A stretch of DNA of 5,889 bases from Gammaproteobacteria bacterium. Its GTDB lineage: Bacteria > Pseudomonadota > Gammaproteobacteria > Chromatiales > Chromatiaceae. Numbering within the stretch: the stretch's first letter is position 1; every line of letters begins with the position of its first letter. Below the pieces are notes generated by a model. It saw only the letters and a list, made by a program, of their open reading frames with translations. It ran no database searches and was not told the origin of the DNA. The translations under genes were made by a program, and so were the position numbers. The stretch lies in assembly GCA_024277555.1 (NCBI GenBank), contig JAJRUY010000105.1, forward strand, positions 1 through 5,889, in the 5' to 3' direction. Below, in pieces: positions 5,391 through 5,889 of this stretch.

Positions 5391-5875
5391 TTACACTGAA
5401 AACCAGCATGGGCGATATCGTCATCGAACTGGACGAGGAAAAGGCCCCCATCAGTTCCGAGAACTTCAAACAATATGTGCGCGACGGCTTTTATGACGGC
5501 GTGATCTTCCACCGCATCATTCCCAATTTCATGATTCAAGGCGGCGGATTCATGCCGGACATGATGCAGAAGGCCACCCGCGAAACCATAGAAAATGAAG
5601 CCAAGAACGGCCTGAGCAACGAGAAATACACCCTGGCCATGGCGCGCACCTCGGAGCCCCATTCCGCCAGCGCCCAGTTCTTTATCAATACCAAGGACAA
5701 CAGCTTCCTCGATTATCCTGGACAGGATGGCTGGGGCTATGCGGTCTTTGGCAAGGTGGTTGAAGGCACTGAGGTGGTGGACAAGATCGAGAAAGTTGAA
5801 ACCGGCAATGTGGCTGGGCATTCCGATGTGCCGGTTGAACCTGTAATCATCGAAAAAGCTGAAATCAGCGAGTAA
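5387..5875 (+). CDS. ppiB: Cytoplasmic cyclophilin-type peptidyl-prolyl isomerase
   Basis: This is a 162-residue cyclophilin without a signal peptide, starting directly at the first strand (MITLKTSMGDIVIELD), so it is cytoplasmic like E. coli PpiB (164 residues). Active-site residues are in place: Arg43 (IFHR), Phe48-Met49 and Gln51 (FMIQGGGF), and Gln97 and Phe99 (QFFIN). Other family blocks are ENEAKNGL, LAMARTSEPHSASAQFF and DGWGYAVFGKVV. The C-terminal VPVEPVIIEKAEISE parallels the E. coli ending. It overlaps the upstream ppiA by ATGA with GGAAA about 10 bases before, implying translational coupling. The two proteins appear about half identical along their length, so they are tandem paralogues. 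In enteric bacteria ppiB is followed by lpxH; here the window ends 14 bases after the stop, so this cannot be checked. Confidence 0.96.
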   Translation: MITLKTSMGDIVIELDEEKAPISSENFKQYVRDGFYDGVIFHRIIPNFMIQGGGFMPDMMQKATRETIENEAKNGLSNEKYTLAMARTSEPHSASAQFFINTKDNSFLDYPGQDGWGYAVFGKVVEGTEVVDKIEKVETGNVAGHSDVPVEPVIIEKAEISE

Positions 5876-5889
5876 TACGATTCCCGTCA

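Noticed and set aside
5243..5821. A 192-codon open frame on the - strand opposite the isomerase pair, and a similar one at 4836-5384
   Set aside because: Both are antisense to well-conserved cyclophilin codons. Their similarity to each other only reflects the paralogy of the sense genes.

Overview
The window looks like chromosomal DNA of a moderately GC-rich gammaproteobacterium. This rests on the tRNA-Val(GAC), whose anticodon arm and D-arm resemble the enteric version, on a full-length bacterial-type cysS, and on cysS lying divergent to cyclophilin genes, an arrangement also seen in E. coli, where cysS faces ppiB-lpxH. No species can be named from the sequence alone, and nothing looks like a phage or a large mobile island.

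Left part (1-2252, + strand): a 422-base stretch without a convincing gene holds a perfect 9-bp hairpin and a rho-independent terminator. It is followed by a SulP-family anion transporter gene. The membrane domain of the transporter is intact. An in-frame TAA right after the DATG motif of the cytoplasmic STAS domain cuts the reading frame, and the rest of STAS plus a cysteine-containing tail continues in the same frame to 2252. The gene is therefore a recent pseudogene, a truncated transporter, or the product of a sequence error.

Middle (2253-2834): the C-terminal remnant of a RelE/ParE-type toxin lies on the + strand. A tRNA-Val(GAC) gene lies on the - strand with a good sigma-70 promoter and its own terminator. 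A possible small reading frame on the - strand runs into the tRNA.

Right part: cysS (cysteinyl-tRNA synthetase) on the - strand is followed, with a one-base overlap, by a small gene of unknown function. These may be co-transcribed towards tRNA-Val and share its terminator. The cysS upstream region contains a MITE-like inverted-repeat element of about 115 bp. Beyond it, on the + strand, lie two tandem cyclophilin-type prolyl isomerases. The first has a signal peptide (periplasmic, PpiA-like), the second has none (cytoplasmic, PpiB-like), and they overlap by ATGA. The pair thus provides prolyl isomerisation in both compartments from one transcript. The right edge falls just after the second isomerase.

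I found no convincing new multi-gene system here. The points most worth a second look are the broken STAS domain, the unknown gene pair after cysS with its same-frame continuation into a tRNA gene, and the inverted-repeat element between the divergent genes.
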